A DNA stretch of 38,866 nt from Zetaproteobacteria bacterium (GCA_003228735.1 QIFG01000077.1:1-38866); one strand, 5' to 3'; shown: positions 8,458-17,882, numbered from the stretch's first letter. Notes: generated by a model not told the origin, from the sequence alone. Program-made: numbers and translations.

Positions 8458-9017
8458 TCAGCTGGCTTGGCGGCACCCTCAGGGAACTGGATCCGGCCGG
8501 CATCGTGGTTATCGATGTCGGCGGCGTGGGATATGAGGTGCATGTCAGCATGCAGACTCTGTGCAGCCTCAAGGCCGGTCAGAAAGCGGAGATGTATATT
8601 CATACGCATGTGCGTGAAGACCAGATCACCCTGTTCGGCTTTGGCTCAACCAGAGAAAAGGAAATTTTCCGCAAACTGACTTCGGTTTCAGGCATCGGCG
8701 TGCGCACAGGTCTGAGCATACTGTCCGGCATGTCCGTAACCGATCTGCTTACCGCCATTGACGCCTCGGATGACGCCGCCATTGCCAGAACCCCTGGCAT
8801 CGGCAAGAAAACCGCCCAGCGCCTGATTCTCGAACTCAGAGGCAAGCTGGTCGACGATGCAGAAGCCAGTGGCGTCACCGGACTGCTTGCCGATGTGCGT
8901 TCAGCTCTGATCAACCTCGGATATAAACCAACGCAGGTGGATACTGCTCTGAAAAAGACCAAAGCAAGCGGCGATTTTGAAACTGCCTTCAAAGCCGTGT
9001 TGAAAAACCTGTCATGA
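8454..9017 (+). CDS. ruvA: Holliday junction branch migration protein RuvA
   Basis: RuvA (187 residues) binds Holliday junctions as a tetramer and loads RuvB. The sequence opens with the N-terminal OB fold (MISWLGGTL). It has two helix-hairpin-helix motifs ([13 protein letters not shown] and [16 protein letters not shown]) and a C-terminal UBA-like domain that contacts RuvB ([23 protein letters not shown]). The frame continues 16 codons upstream inside ruvC. The ATG overlapping the ruvC stop is the right start because family homology begins there. It overlaps ruvB by ATGA. Confidence 0.95.
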   Translation: MISWLGGTLRELDPAGIVVIDVGGVGYEVHVSMQTLCSLKAGQKAEMYIHTHVREDQITLFGFGSTREKEIFRKLTSVSGIGVRTGLSILSGMSVTDLLTAIDASDDAAIARTPGIGKKTAQRLILELRGKLVDDAEASGVTGLLADVRSALINLGYKPTQVDTALKKTKASGDFETAFKAVLKNLS

Positions 9018-10036
9018 ACGAAGAGCGCATGATGGGCGGCGAAATGCAACCGGATGAGGCATGGGATGCAGCACTCCGGCCAAAAACACTGGATGAATAC
9101 ATCGGCCAGGAAAAAAACAAGGCCAACCTCTCCGTTTTCGTGCGTGCAGCCAAAGCCAGAAGCGAAGCCCTGGATCACATGCTGCTTTACGGCCCGCCGG
9201 GTCTGGGCAAAACAACCCTAGCCTATGTTACCGCCAATGAGCTTGGTGTAAGCATTCGCACAACCTCTGGCCCGGTGATCGAACGCGCCGGCGATCTTGC
9301 CGCCATTCTCACCAGCCTGGAGGACGGCGATGTTCTGTTTATCGATGAAATCCACCGCCTGAGCCCGCAGATCGAAGAAATCCTGTATCCAGCCATGGAG
9401 GACTACCAGCTCGATATCATTATCGGCCAGGGCCCGGCGGCGCGCTCCATTAAAATGGATCTGCCCCGCTTCACGCTTATCGGCGCCACTACGCGCGCAG
9501 GACTGTTAACGAATCCCCTGCGCGACCGCTTTGGTGTTGTCATGCGGCTGGAGTTTTACAAACATGAGGAACTGGCCCGCGTCATCACACGCTCGGCCAG
9601 GCTTCTGGAGATCGATATCTCGGATGACGGCGCCCTGGAGATCGCCCGCCGTTCACGCGGTACACCACGTATTGCCAACCGTCTGCTCAAACGTGTGCGT
9701 GATTTCGCCCAGGTGGAACACGCTGGCGACATCAGCCACGATGTGGCCAATCATGCCCTGGCGAGACTCGAAGTGGACGAAATGGGCCTGGACTACATGG
9801 ATCGCAAACTGCTGGCCGCCCTCATCGACAAATATGCCGGCGGCCCGGCAGGCCTCGACACGCTGGCCGCCTCCATTGCCGAGGAACGCGATACCATTGA
9901 GGATGTTCTTGAACCATATCTTATGCAGGAGGGCTTCATCGCCCGTACGCCGAGAGGGCGGGTCGCCACCCCACTGGCCTACGCCCACCTGCAGCGGGAA
10001 TTGCCTGACTCCGGCAAACAGGGAGGGCTGCTGTGA
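9014..10036 (+). CDS. ruvB: Holliday junction branch migration ATPase RuvB
   Basis: A 340-residue AAA+ motor that drives branch migration with RuvA. The Walker A motif GPPGLGKTT is at residues 60-68 and Walker B FIDEIH is around 109-114. The family sequence [12 protein letters not shown] opens the ATPase. A C-terminal winged helix ends with [14 protein letters not shown]. Start and stop are shared with its neighbours: ATGA with ruvA, GTGA with ybgC. This suggests one transcript runs from DNA repair into the Tol-Pal genes. Confidence 0.96.
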   Translation: MNEERMMGGEMQPDEAWDAALRPKTLDEYIGQEKNKANLSVFVRAAKARSEALDHMLLYGPPGLGKTTLAYVTANELGVSIRTTSGPVIERAGDLAAILTSLEDGDVLFIDEIHRLSPQIEEILYPAMEDYQLDIIIGQGPAARSIKMDLPRFTLIGATTRAGLLTNPLRDRFGVVMRLEFYKHEELARVITRSARLLEIDISDDGALEIARRSRGTPRIANRLLKRVRDFAQVEHAGDISHDVANHALARLEVDEMGLDYMDRKLLAALIDKYAGGPAGLDTLAASIAEERDTIEDVLEPYLMQEGFIARTPRGRVATPLAYAHLQRELPDSGKQGGLL

Positions 10037-10452
10037 CCGGTTTCTCCCATGCCCTCCCCGTTCGCGTGTACTACGAGGATACCGATCACGGCGGCGTGGT
10101 GTACTACGCCAATTACCTCCGTTTCATGGAGCGGGCCCGCACGGAGTTCCTGCGTGCCGAAGGTATTGAACTGGATACGCTCGACCGCGATGAAGGAGCA
10201 CTGTTCGGTGTAACTCAGGTGAATATCCGCTATATGGCGCCGGCCCGCTTTAACGATATGCTTGAAGTGGAAAGCCGGCTGTTAGAAGCTGGGGGTGCCA
10301 GGCTTGCCTTCACGCAGCGCATCCTTCGTGGTGGTGAGGTGCTTGCTGAGGCAGAGATCAGGCTGGCGTGCATGGACAGGCAGGGAAAGGCCCGACGGAT
10401 TCCGGCCTCGGCGCTGCAAACCATAAAAGCGAGAATTTCGAAGGAGATATGA
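10033..10452 (+). CDS. ybgC: Tol-Pal-associated acyl-CoA thioesterase YbgC
   Basis: A hotdog-fold thioesterase of 139 residues with the 4-hydroxybenzoyl-CoA thioesterase-like motif [16 protein letters not shown] (residues 12-27), whose first Asp region is catalytic in the family. YbgC hydrolyses acyl-CoA and is tied to phospholipid metabolism at the inner membrane. It nearly always opens the tol-pal operon, as here. It uses a GTG start overlapping the ruvB stop. tolQ follows after 3 bases. Confidence 0.9.
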   Translation: MTGFSHALPVRVYYEDTDHGGVVYYANYLRFMERARTEFLRAEGIELDTLDRDEGALFGVTQVNIRYMAPARFNDMLEVESRLLEAGGARLAFTQRILRGGEVLAEAEIRLACMDRQGKARRIPASALQTIKARISKEI

Positions 10453-10455
10453 ATA

Positions 10456-11145
10456 ATGACCGGTGATCTTTCCGTTTGGAGCCTGATCCTGAATGCAGGG
10501 CCCGTCGTCAAGGGGGTGTTGCTGTTATTGCTGCTGCTCTCCCTGATTTCCTGGGCCGTCATCCTCAACAAGTGGCGGCTGTACCGGAAAACCCAGCGTG
10601 AAGCCGATGAATTCTCTTCCGCCTTCTGGGGCGGCAAGGACATGGACACCGTGCTGGCCGGCATCCAGCAGCGTTATCCGAACAGCTCGCTGCCGAACAT
10701 CTTTCAGGCCGGATATCGCGAGTACGCGCGCCACAGTCGCGAGCTGACTAACGTCGGCGACAAGAAAATCGTTGCCGGTGGTGGCCTGGACGGCATCAGG
10801 CGCGCACTCGATGCCGCACTCTCCAGGGAACTGGAGCGTCTTTCCCGGCACCTGGCCTTTCTTGCCACGGTCGGCTCCACCTCCCCTTTCATCGGCCTGT
10901 TCGGCACGGTCTGGGGGATCATGAATGCCTTTCAGGGTATCGCCCTGAGCAAGAACACATCCCTGGCAACCGTGGCCCCCGGTATTGCCGAAGCCCTGGT
11001 CGCTACCGCCTTCGGCCTGGTCGCCGCCATTCCGGCCGTCGTCGCCTATAATAAATTCAGCGCGGATATGAAGCGTATTGTGGCGAACATGGAGGAATTC
11101 TCCTCCGAGTTCCTGAACATCATCTCCCGGCACATCAAGTCATAA
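10456..11145 (+). CDS. tolQ: Tol-Pal inner-membrane proton-channel subunit TolQ
   Basis: TolQ (229 residues, ExbB/MotA family) forms the inner-membrane proton channel with TolR and energises TolA. Three membrane segments are visible: near residues 15-35 (VLLLLLLLSLISWAVIL), near 135-155 (FLATVGSTSPFIGLFGTVWGI) and near 170-190 (APGIAEALVATAFGLVAAIPAVVAY). A clear GGAG lies about 10 nt before the ATG. tolR follows after 4 bases. Confidence 0.94.
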   Translation: MTGDLSVWSLILNAGPVVKGVLLLLLLLSLISWAVILNKWRLYRKTQREADEFSSAFWGGKDMDTVLAGIQQRYPNSSLPNIFQAGYREYARHSRELTNVGDKKIVAGGGLDGIRRALDAALSRELERLSRHLAFLATVGSTSPFIGLFGTVWGIMNAFQGIALSKNTSLATVAPGIAEALVATAFGLVAAIPAVVAYNKFSADMKRIVANMEEFSSEFLNIISRHIKS

Positions 11146-11149
11146 CGCC

Positions 11150-11566
11150 ATGTGGGCTGGTCAGAGCAAATGGGACAAGGACATCGAACCGATGGGAGAG
11201 ATCAACGTCACCCCCCTGGTGGATGTCATGCTCGTGCTGCTTATCATCTTCATGGTCACCGCACCTTTATTAACCCAGGGCGTCAATGTGGATCTGCCAG
11301 ATACTGAAGCGCCTTCCATGCAGCAGAATGTCGAACCCCTGGTGCTGAGCATTCGTGCCAACGGCCAAATCTACCTGCAGAACCACGCCATCAAACTCAA
11401 ACAACTGGCGCCACGCATTCAGGCTATCCGTAAAAACAAAAAAGACCTGCCCATATTTATCCGCGGCGATGCCAAAACACCGTATGAGCGTATTGCCCAG
11501 GTTATGAGCGCCCTGGCTCAGGCGAAAATCGAAAAGGTCGGCCTTGTCACTGAGCCTCGCCGCTAA
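11150..11566 (+). CDS. tolR: Tol-Pal inner-membrane subunit TolR
   Basis: A 138-residue ExbD/TolR protein with one N-terminal membrane helix. That helix holds the proton-relay aspartate in INVTPLVDVMLVLLIIFMV (D25). A periplasmic domain with YERIAQVMSALAQAKIEKVGLVTEP follows. With TolQ it forms the stator that uses the proton motive force during outer-membrane constriction. Its end overlaps the probable TTG start of tolA. Confidence 0.94.
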   Translation: MWAGQSKWDKDIEPMGEINVTPLVDVMLVLLIIFMVTAPLLTQGVNVDLPDTEAPSMQQNVEPLVLSIRANGQIYLQNHAIKLKQLAPRIQAIRKNKKDLPIFIRGDAKTPYERIAQVMSALAQAKIEKVGLVTEPRR

Positions 11567-12191
11567 GGGGGGACACGACCCCGTCAACCTTTCACGGCAG
11601 GATCTTCTGCTTGCTGCCGTACTGCACGTTATTGTCATCGTTGCCATTGTTGTGCTGACGCTGTGGCAACCGCACGCGCTTCCCCTGCCACCCAAAGCGC
11701 TTGAGGTGCGGCTTATTTCGCCCGACATGCTTAAAAAGATGAAACTCAAACCCGCAGTGGCAAGGGCAAAGCTGATGAAGGCAGCAAAGGCTAAAGCACT
11801 GCCAAAGGATTACGACCCCTTCGCTCCACTGGTTTCAACGACTAAGACTCCGGCCAAGCCGGCGACACAAATATCGCCAAGCCTAAGCGCGGATTTGCGC
11901 GGACAGCTTTCAGAAAAGGAAATGGATCGGTATATCGCCATGATCCAGACAGCCGTACAGGAAAACTGGAAGATATCAGCAGATATGAAGGCTAATGAAG
12001 ACCCGGTCGTCAGTATGGAGCTGAATCCCAACGGCGCCGTGCGCAGGCTTGAGGTTGTCGTTTCCTCTGGAAGCCCTGCTATGGATGAGTCTTTGATCCG
12101 CGCCATCCGCTCGGCAGCGCCCTTTACATTGCCACGCCAGCAGTTTGAGGTGTTTCGCACAAACCGCATGCGCTTTCATCCGCTGCGCTAG
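11544..12191 (+). CDS. tolA: TolA (short form), TonB-C-like energy transducer
   Basis: A 215-residue protein between tolR and tolB. It has one membrane helix (LLLAAVLHVIVIVAIVVLTLW, about residues 22-42), a Lys/Ala-rich linker (about 65-100) and a TolA/TonB C-terminal domain (about 125-215, with VQENWKI and SSGSPAMDESLIRAIRSAAPF). TolA spans the periplasm to contact TolB and Pal. The helical middle is much shorter than in enteric TolA, as in many other phyla. No ATG is available; I use the TTG at 11544, 23 bases inside tolR, preceded by an AAGG. The role rests on position plus the C-terminal domain. Confidence 0.85.
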   Translation: MSLSLAAKGGHDPVNLSRQDLLLAAVLHVIVIVAIVVLTLWQPHALPLPPKALEVRLISPDMLKKMKLKPAVARAKLMKAAKAKALPKDYDPFAPLVSTTKTPAKPATQISPSLSADLRGQLSEKEMDRYIAMIQTAVQENWKISADMKANEDPVVSMELNPNGAVRRLEVVVSSGSPAMDESLIRAIRSAAPFTLPRQQFEVFRTNRMRFHPLR

Positions 12192-12277
12192 CTTCAGGTC
12201 CAATAGTTCATTCAACGCCGGCATAAAACCGGTTACTGGTCTTGTTTTCACAGGTGCCAACAGGTAGAAACCCGGCC

Positions 12278-13540
12278 ATGTTCAAAACGTCTCTAGCATT
12301 GTTTCTCCTGTTTTTTTCATTGCCGGCGCAAGCTGTGGAATTCGACATCTACCAGTCCGACTACAAGCCGCTGCAACTGGCCCTGCTGATGGATGCCAAA
12401 ATCGAAGATGAAGCCGCCAGAAAACAGCTGTACCACATCGTTAAAAGCGATCTGGAATCCAGCCATTCGTTTGACACGCTAAACCCGTTAAGCTTTCTGG
12501 CCACGGCATCAGAGGCTCAAACCAAAGTTGAGTATGCCGACTGGCGCATAATCGGCGCAGAGATTCTGGCCTTGTGCCGTTTGAGCAAGGCAAGAGGAGT
12601 CTGGAGAGCCCAGATTCAGGTACATGACCCGTACAGGGACAAGCTGCTGTCCATTACGCAACTGGACTCTTCCTCAGCGTCACTGCGCCCCCTGGCTCAC
12701 ATGGTTGCCAACCATATCTACAAAACAGTCACCGGCATTACCGGACATTTCAGCAGTAAAATTCTGTATGTACGCAAACATGGTGACCTTGCAGACCTTA
12801 TCTACATGGATCAGGACGGCGCCAACCAGCAGGTGGTGGGACGCGATTTCACCCTGCTGCTCTCCCCGGACTGGTCCCCGGACGGACGGAATGTGGCCCT
12901 CAACACTTATGTCGGAAACCGCCCCCGTCTGGAACTTTTCGATTTAGCGACAGGAAAGCGCAAGGTGTTCGGAAAATTCAAAGGCCTGAACAGCACACCG
13001 GAATTCTCGCCGGACGGACGCTTTATCGCGGCTTCCTTATCACATACGGGCAATACGGAGTTGCATATCTATGACATCGCCAAGCGCCGCTGGCGGCAGG
13101 TCACGAAACATCCGGCCATCGACACCACGCCCACATGGTCGCCGGACGGTAAATGGCTGGCCTTCACCAGCAACCGTGATGGCTCCCCGCAAATCTACCG
13201 CCTCAGGCTTGCCGATGGCCGGATAAAAAAGGTAAGCTTGACTGGCCGTTACAATACTTCGCCAGTCTGGTCCCCACGGGGTGATCGCATTGCTTTTATT
13301 ACCCACAAGGACTGGGAGTATGCTCTGGCTACTGTGCGCGTGGATGGCAGCGACATACGCTATCTGGCTACAGGGGGACGGATTGAGTCGCCTTCATGGT
13401 CGCCGAATGCGCAAATGCTGTTATTCTCGCGGGAGACAAACGGCATAAGAAAGGTTTACAGGATTCCCAGTTGGGGAGGTAAGATGGAAGCCATCACAGC
13501 CGCCAACGAGGACGCTTCAGACCCAGCATGGTCACCTTGA
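12278..13540 (+). CDS. tolB: Tol-Pal periplasmic beta-propeller protein TolB
   Basis: A 420-residue periplasmic protein. The ATG at 12278 begins a clear signal peptide (FKTSLALFLLFFSLPAQA, cleavage about residue 19), so I reject the frame extension 12 codons upstream. An N-terminal domain is followed by a propeller with repeated blades marked by WSPDGR/K and relatives: DWSPDGRNVAL, EFSPDGRFIA, TWSPDGKWLAFTSNRDG, VWSPRGDRIAF, SWSPNAQMLLFS. TolB links Pal and the energised TolA. It ends almost directly after the last WSP motif, a normal length. Confidence 0.94.
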   Translation: MFKTSLALFLLFFSLPAQAVEFDIYQSDYKPLQLALLMDAKIEDEAARKQLYHIVKSDLESSHSFDTLNPLSFLATASEAQTKVEYADWRIIGAEILALCRLSKARGVWRAQIQVHDPYRDKLLSITQLDSSSASLRPLAHMVANHIYKTVTGITGHFSSKILYVRKHGDLADLIYMDQDGANQQVVGRDFTLLLSPDWSPDGRNVALNTYVGNRPRLELFDLATGKRKVFGKFKGLNSTPEFSPDGRFIAASLSHTGNTELHIYDIAKRRWRQVTKHPAIDTTPTWSPDGKWLAFTSNRDGSPQIYRLRLADGRIKKVSLTGRYNTSPVWSPRGDRIAFITHKDWEYALATVRVDGSDIRYLATGGRIESPSWSPNAQMLLFSRETNGIRKVYRIPSWGGKMEAITAANEDASDPAWSP

Positions 13541-13587
13541 TTGACATCTGGATTTGGCGCAGGCTTCAAAAATAAGAGGAGACATCT

Positions 13588-14097
13588 ATGAATTTCAAAC
13601 AATGTTCCACATTCGGTATGGTATTTATGGTTTCTGCCGGCCTGCTCTTTATCGGCTGCGCCAAAAAGGAGGTTCCCGTAGGAGCCGCCGCCAAGAGCCC
13701 CACCGTTAAGAGCACGCCTTCAAGGACTGCGCCTAAAGTAGTCGCGGTAAAACCCGCCGTGCAAAAACCAGCATCACACTCGATTTATTTTGCCTTCGAT
13801 GAATCAAGGCTGGATACTGCGGCCCGTGGAATTCTGAATGCCAATGCGGCCTGGCTTGAGGCCAACCCCGGACTTACGATTGTCGTCGAAGGCAACTGCG
13901 ACGAACGTGGCAGCCGTGAGTACAATCTGGCTTTGGGTCAGCGGCGCGCAGATAGCATTCGCGACTACCTTGCTGAACACGGCGTTGCCGACAGCCGAAT
14001 CGAAACCGTTTCCTTTGGCGAGGAAAGGCCGGCATGCGAAGGCAGTGGTGAAGCCTGCTGGGCCCAGAACCGCCGTGCGGATATTGTCACGCGCTAA
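13588..14097 (+). CDS. pal: peptidoglycan-associated lipoprotein Pal
   Basis: A 169-residue outer-membrane lipoprotein that binds peptidoglycan through an OmpA-like domain (about residues 66-168). The peptidoglycan-contact region GNCDERGSREYNLALGQRRA is clear. The N-terminus has a lipoprotein signal ending FIGC (C24), in which Phe at -3 departs from the usual Leu/Val. A basic, proline-rich linker follows. AGGAG precedes the ATG by about 6 nt. The Tol-Pal system holds the outer membrane to the wall during division. Confidence 0.95.
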   Translation: MNFKQCSTFGMVFMVSAGLLFIGCAKKEVPVGAAAKSPTVKSTPSRTAPKVVAVKPAVQKPASHSIYFAFDESRLDTAARGILNANAAWLEANPGLTIVVEGNCDERGSREYNLALGQRRADSIRDYLAEHGVADSRIETVSFGEERPACEGSGEACWAQNRRADIVTR

Positions 14098-14961
14098 GTG
14101 GCGACTATTCGCTTCAACTGTCTGAAAACAATACAGCGGTCACCGGTAATCCCGGTGGCCGCTTGCTTTGTTGCATTCAGCTTGCTCACAGCATGTGCAG
14201 TCAGGCAGGCCGAAAGCCCATGGCTAAAGGACAAGGCCCTGATAGTGAAGTCACTGGACGAGTCCTACAGCATGCAGGTGAAATCAGGTGAGCAGGTACA
14301 AGCCCTCGCGAAGCAGGTCATGAGACTGGAAGCCCAGAGCACCGAGCAAACCGCCAAGCTGGCCGCACTTGAGGCCAGCGTGAAGGGGCTTTCCAACAGC
14401 CGCAGCAACGTCCTGATCAAAAAAGAAATCAGCCGTCAGAAAAAGACGAGTCAGGATCTGGTCAAGAAAATTGACCGGATAACTTCTTCCATCGACATGG
14501 CATCCCGATCTGCGGGCAAAAAAAGCACGTTACTAAGAACGGACATGCCGGAAGATTCCGGTCGAAACGTGGATGACGAGAAAGACAGGTATACGTCTGC
14601 CTACCTCGCATTCAAGAGTGGACGCTATGATGAAGCATCCCTTGATCTGACGACCCTTGTCGCCGACTACCCGGATGGAGAGTACACGGATCAGGCCTAT
14701 TACTGGCTTGGAGAAAGCCATGAGGCCCAGCAGAAAACAGACATGGCCATTGCCGCCTACCGCATGATCGTAAACAAACACCCTGACAGCACCAAGGATG
14801 CAGCGGCCCTGCTGAATCTCGGTTTGATCTATCGCCAGGTACAACGCCCGAACAAAATGCATGAGGCGTTGAACCTTCTGCTTGAAAGGCATCCGGATTC
14901 GCCCGAGGCGGAGCATGCCAGGGCTCTATTGGATGCGTTGGGCTCCGGACAACGGAAATAG
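14098..14961 (+). CDS. cpoB: Tol-Pal accessory protein CpoB/YbgF
   Basis: A 287-residue protein that starts at a GTG directly after the pal stop. A hydrophobic leader ends with a classical lipobox (LLTAC), suggesting it is lipid-anchored, unlike the soluble enteric CpoB. A coiled-coil segment (about residues 60-140) and TPR repeats follow (YLAFKSGRYDEASLDLTTLV, YWLGESHEAQQKTDMAIAAY, LLNLGLIYRQVQRPNKMHEAL). CpoB coordinates Tol function with peptidoglycan synthesis in enteric bacteria. The assignment rests on the last-in-operon position plus the coiled-coil/TPR layout. Confidence 0.88.
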   Translation: MATIRFNCLKTIQRSPVIPVAACFVAFSLLTACAVRQAESPWLKDKALIVKSLDESYSMQVKSGEQVQALAKQVMRLEAQSTEQTAKLAALEASVKGLSNSRSNVLIKKEISRQKKTSQDLVKKIDRITSSIDMASRSAGKKSTLLRTDMPEDSGRNVDDEKDRYTSAYLAFKSGRYDEASLDLTTLVADYPDGEYTDQAYYWLGESHEAQQKTDMAIAAYRMIVNKHPDSTKDAAALLNLGLIYRQVQRPNKMHEALNLLLERHPDSPEAEHARALLDALGSGQRK

Positions 14962-14965
14962 GCCA

Positions 14966-15625
14966 TTGCCGGAAACGCAAATCCGCGTCTACGAAATCTA
15001 CGACAGTATCCAGGGGGAAAGCACGCTTGCGGGCACGCCCTGTACCATTGTGCGGCTGGCCGGTTGTCCGCTACGCTGCAGCTACTGCGATACACCCCAG
15101 GCCCTGTCCTTCAAGGGTGGTTCGCCACTGAGCATTGACGACATTACAGCCCGGGTTCGGGACAGTAACCATCCTCTGTGCCTTGTTACCGGAGGCGAAC
15201 CGCTGGCACAAAAACCATGCCCCGTCCTGCTATCCTCTCTGGCAGATATATGCCCAACCGTTCAACTTGAAACGTCCGGCGCCTTCGATATCAATACTGT
15301 CGATAGCCGCATTCACCGTATCCTCGACATCAAAACCCCGGGCAGTGGAGAACACATCCGCAACATGCCGGAAAACTACAAGCACCTGCGGCAAGGCGAT
15401 GAAATTAAGTTTGTCATCATGGACAGGGATGACTACAAATGGATGCTGGAGACGATCAGGCTGCATGACCTGACACAATCGGAGGCGCCCATCTTGGCTT
15501 CACCTGCATGGGGCGAAATTGCCCCTGCCGATCTTGCCGGCTGGATCATCGAGGACAACCCTCCCGTTCGTCTGCAACTGCAATACCACAAGCTTATCTG
15601 GGGCCATGAGGCCACCGGCGTATGA
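14966..15625 (+). CDS. queE: 7-carboxy-7-deazaguanine synthase QueE
   Basis: A 219-residue radical SAM enzyme that makes 7-carboxy-7-deazaguanine for queuosine. The cluster motif C-x3-C-x2-C is in AGCPLRCSYCDTPQA near residue 32, and the SAM-binding glycine-rich stretch is VTGGEP. The frame is open 28 codons upstream inside cpoB. I chose the TTG at 14966 because family sequence (TQIRVYEIYDSIQGES) starts a few residues later. The stop overlaps the queC start (ATGA), so the two queuosine genes are coupled to each other and follow cpoB by 4 bases. Confidence 0.92.
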   Translation: MPETQIRVYEIYDSIQGESTLAGTPCTIVRLAGCPLRCSYCDTPQALSFKGGSPLSIDDITARVRDSNHPLCLVTGGEPLAQKPCPVLLSSLADICPTVQLETSGAFDINTVDSRIHRILDIKTPGSGEHIRNMPENYKHLRQGDEIKFVIMDRDDYKWMLETIRLHDLTQSEAPILASPAWGEIAPADLAGWIIEDNPPVRLQLQYHKLIWGHEATGV

Positions 15626-16305
15626 CCAAGGCAGTCGTCCTGCTTTCCGGCGGCCTGGATTCAAGCACGGCACTGGCCTGGGCGGTACGTGAAAAAGGAT
15701 ACTGCTGTTATAGCGTGGCCTTTGACTACGGCCAACGCCACCGCATCGAACTGCAGGCTGCCGCACGTGTGGCCAAGGCCTTCGGCACAGCAGACCATAA
15801 AGTCATTCAGGTAGACCTCGCCGCCATCGGCGGCTCGGCCCTGACCGATGACATTGACGTCCCCAAAGATCAAAACGAGACGGGAGATATCCCGGTCACC
15901 TATGTTCCTGCCCGTAACCTGATTTTTTTATCCCTGGCCACGGGGCTGGCGGAAGTCGTGGGAGCCACTCGGCTTGTCATCGGCGCCAACATCGTTGATT
16001 ACTCCGGCTATCCCGACTGCCGCCCCGAGTTTCTGCATGCATTTTCCCAGGCCGCACGCCTTGGAACCAAAGCAGGAACCCAGAGCCATGACATGCAGGT
16101 TGAGGCTCCGCTCATCCACCTGAAAAAATCGGATATCATTGAACTGGGGCTTCGCCTTGGACTTGACTATGCCCTGACTCATTCCTGTTATGATCCGGAT
16201 ACCAGTGGCGTTCCCTGCGGGCACTGCGATGCCTGCCGCTTCAGATTGCAGGGCTTTGCCGAACTGGGAGAAACAGATCCACTTACCTACGGAAGCTCTG
16301 AATAA
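15622..16305 (+). CDS. queC: 7-cyano-7-deazaguanine (preQ0) synthase QueC
   Basis: A 227-residue ATP-dependent ligase that converts 7-carboxy-7-deazaguanine to preQ0. The PP-loop SGGLDSS is at residues 9-15, and the zinc-binding cysteines are C189, C199, C202 and C205. The last codons (GGA AGC TCT GAA TAA) lie inside the left terminal inverted repeat of a mobile element, so the element supplies the stop and the final few residues. The catalytic part is complete and the C-terminus differs only at its tip, so function is probably kept. Confidence 0.93.
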   Translation: MTKAVVLLSGGLDSSTALAWAVREKGYCCYSVAFDYGQRHRIELQAAARVAKAFGTADHKVIQVDLAAIGGSALTDDIDVPKDQNETGDIPVTYVPARNLIFLSLATGLAEVVGATRLVIGANIVDYSGYPDCRPEFLHAFSQAARLGTKAGTQSHDMQVEAPLIHLKKSDIIELGLRLGLDYALTHSCYDPDTSGVPCGHCDACRFRLQGFAELGETDPLTYGSSE

Positions 16306-16706
16306 GCCTTCCATGAGCAGCAAAGCTGTCCCAATCGGGATGATCGCAAGGAAGGCGACGAAGGTCGTAGCCATTACGATGCCAAGGAGCCTGACAAATA
16401 GGCCCGTTTGGACGCACGCAAGGGCGGGGCGCAAGCCCGAGTCACAAAAAGGCAATCTTGCCGTTTGGACGCACGCAAGGGGGCCCGAAGGGTGAGGGGC
16501 AGGATGCCCCGAATCACGCAGCGAGCGCCGGGTTATTTGCAACACGGGGGCGCAACCTTTGCAGGACAAGGCTTTGCGGGCGGTCTGCGGCGTTGCTCGG
16601 CTCATGAATGGAACCACCATGCATTTCGACTTGCGCCTTAGGATTTGTTCCCCATGGCATCCCGCAAAGCCGCTGTCGCGGCCATGTGGGACTTATTCAG
16701 AGCTTC
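16292..16706. mobile_element. 415-bp MITE-like element with 15-bp inverted ends (IS5-type)
   Basis: Perfect 15-bp terminal inverted repeats, GAAGCTCTGAATAAG at 16292-16306 and its complement at 16692-16706, bound a segment with no convincing gene. The ends resemble those of IS5-family elements, so a non-autonomous derivative is likely. Inside are two direct copies of a 21-bp unit (16404-16424 and 16461-16481), a GGGGCA-GGA-TGCCCC hairpin (16496-16510) and G/C-rich stretches unlike the flanking genes. No clean target duplication is visible, so it is probably old. The remaining bases to the peroxidase start hold only its ribosome binding site. Confidence 0.75.
16404..16481. repeat. pair of 21-bp direct repeats inside the element
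   Basis: The unit CCGTTTGGACGCACGCAAGG plus one more G occurs at 16404-16424 and again at 16461-16481, a period of 57 bp. I see no copy elsewhere in the window. The origin is unclear. It may be an internal duplication of the element. Confidence 0.85.
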
Positions 16707-16793
16707 TTCTTATAGGCTACCCCTTTGCTTTCCGTTCGAAGCGGGGTATATTGACTTTGGGGAGCAGGATAGACTATTGACTTGGAGGTCAGG

Positions 16794-17882
16794 TTGGCCC
16801 ACGCAAGTGTGATTGCGTTCCTGTTTGCTGTTATTATTCCTGTTGCCCAGGCTGCCCCGCTGGATACGGCAGCGTGGATAATGCCTGCTGTCACATATCC
16901 AATAGACAATCCATACAGCGAAGCAAAAACCCGCTTGGGCAAGCAGCTTTTCTTCGATCCGCGCCTTTCGAGCAGGCGCATGCGCTCCTGTGCAAGCTGC
17001 CATCATCCAGGCCTGGGTTGGGCCGATGCCCTGCCGCATGCCATGGCAAGCAGGAACGCCTTAAGCCGGCATACACCGAGTCTGATCAACGTTGCTTTTG
17101 ACAAGGTGTTTTTCTGGGACGGGCGGGCAACGAATCTGGAAGGCGCCATCAGACAACATCTGTTTTCGCCTGACCTGATGCGCGGCGGCAGAGCAAGGGA
17201 CATCGTAGCCCGCATTGAAGGCCTTACATCATACAACAAACAATTTGCGGCAGTTTTTGGCAGCCATAACGGCATCACCATCGAACATATTTCGGCAGCC
17301 ATCGCCACTTTCGTGCGAGGCATAATTTCCCGGCATAGCCCTTTCGACCGCTGGATAGCCGGCAAACCAAAGGCAATGCCGGCAAGCGCCATTCGTGGAT
17401 TTGCATTATTTGTCGGCAAGGCACGCTGCAGCACCTGCCATGCCCCCCCGGGCTTCAATGGCTCCGAATTCCATAATACCGGATTGAATAGCCTGGATCC
17501 TGGCCATTTCGAAATCGCCGATGAACCGAGATACCGGAATGCCTTCAAAACACCAGGCTTGCGTCATGTTGCCCTGACAGCGCCTTACATGCATAACGGC
17601 TCCAAGCGCACGCTTGAGCAAGTGATTGGTTTTTATGACCGGGGGGGCGACAGGCCGGCAGAAAACAATGAACTGATTCCCCTTCAACTGTCCGCTCAGG
17701 AAAAGCAGGATATGATTTCTTTTCTCAAAAACCTGACCGGCAGACCAATCAAGGTCACCATCCCAACCCTTCCGACAGAGCAACGCTCCCCGCCCAGGAA
17801 TGAAGAAACAGGCTCATTGTTTAATCCATGGCACAGAAACAATCTGCTGCGGCATACAACCCTGCAATCAGTAGACGATTAG
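16794..17882 (+). CDS. periplasmic di-haem cytochrome c peroxidase / MauG family
   Basis: A 362-residue protein with a signal peptide (AHASVIAFLFAVIIPVAQA) and two haem c motifs, CASCH (about residues 66-70) and CSTCH (about 212-216). The layout is that of the bacterial peroxidase/MauG family. TAPYMHNGSKRTLEQVIGFYDRGG matches the C-terminal region that carries the usual Met ligand. The family reduces hydrogen peroxide with electrons from periplasmic cytochromes, or oxidises protein-bound substrates. I prefer the TTG at 16794, with GGAGG 5 nt upstream, to the TTG at 16782. It stands alone and converges on aroG. Which subfamily it belongs to is not decided. Confidence 0.87.
   Translation: MAHASVIAFLFAVIIPVAQAAPLDTAAWIMPAVTYPIDNPYSEAKTRLGKQLFFDPRLSSRRMRSCASCHHPGLGWADALPHAMASRNALSRHTPSLINVAFDKVFFWDGRATNLEGAIRQHLFSPDLMRGGRARDIVARIEGLTSYNKQFAAVFGSHNGITIEHISAAIATFVRGIISRHSPFDRWIAGKPKAMPASAIRGFALFVGKARCSTCHAPPGFNGSEFHNTGLNSLDPGHFEIADEPRYRNAFKTPGLRHVALTAPYMHNGSKRTLEQVIGFYDRGGDRPAENNELIPLQLSAQEKQDMISFLKNLTGRPIKVTIPTLPTEQRSPPRNEETGSLFNPWHRNNLLRHTTLQSVDD

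Noticed and set aside
16408-16641. Open frames inside the 415-bp element
   Set aside because: No similarity to transposases, they cross direct repeats and a hairpin, and they lack ribosome binding sites.
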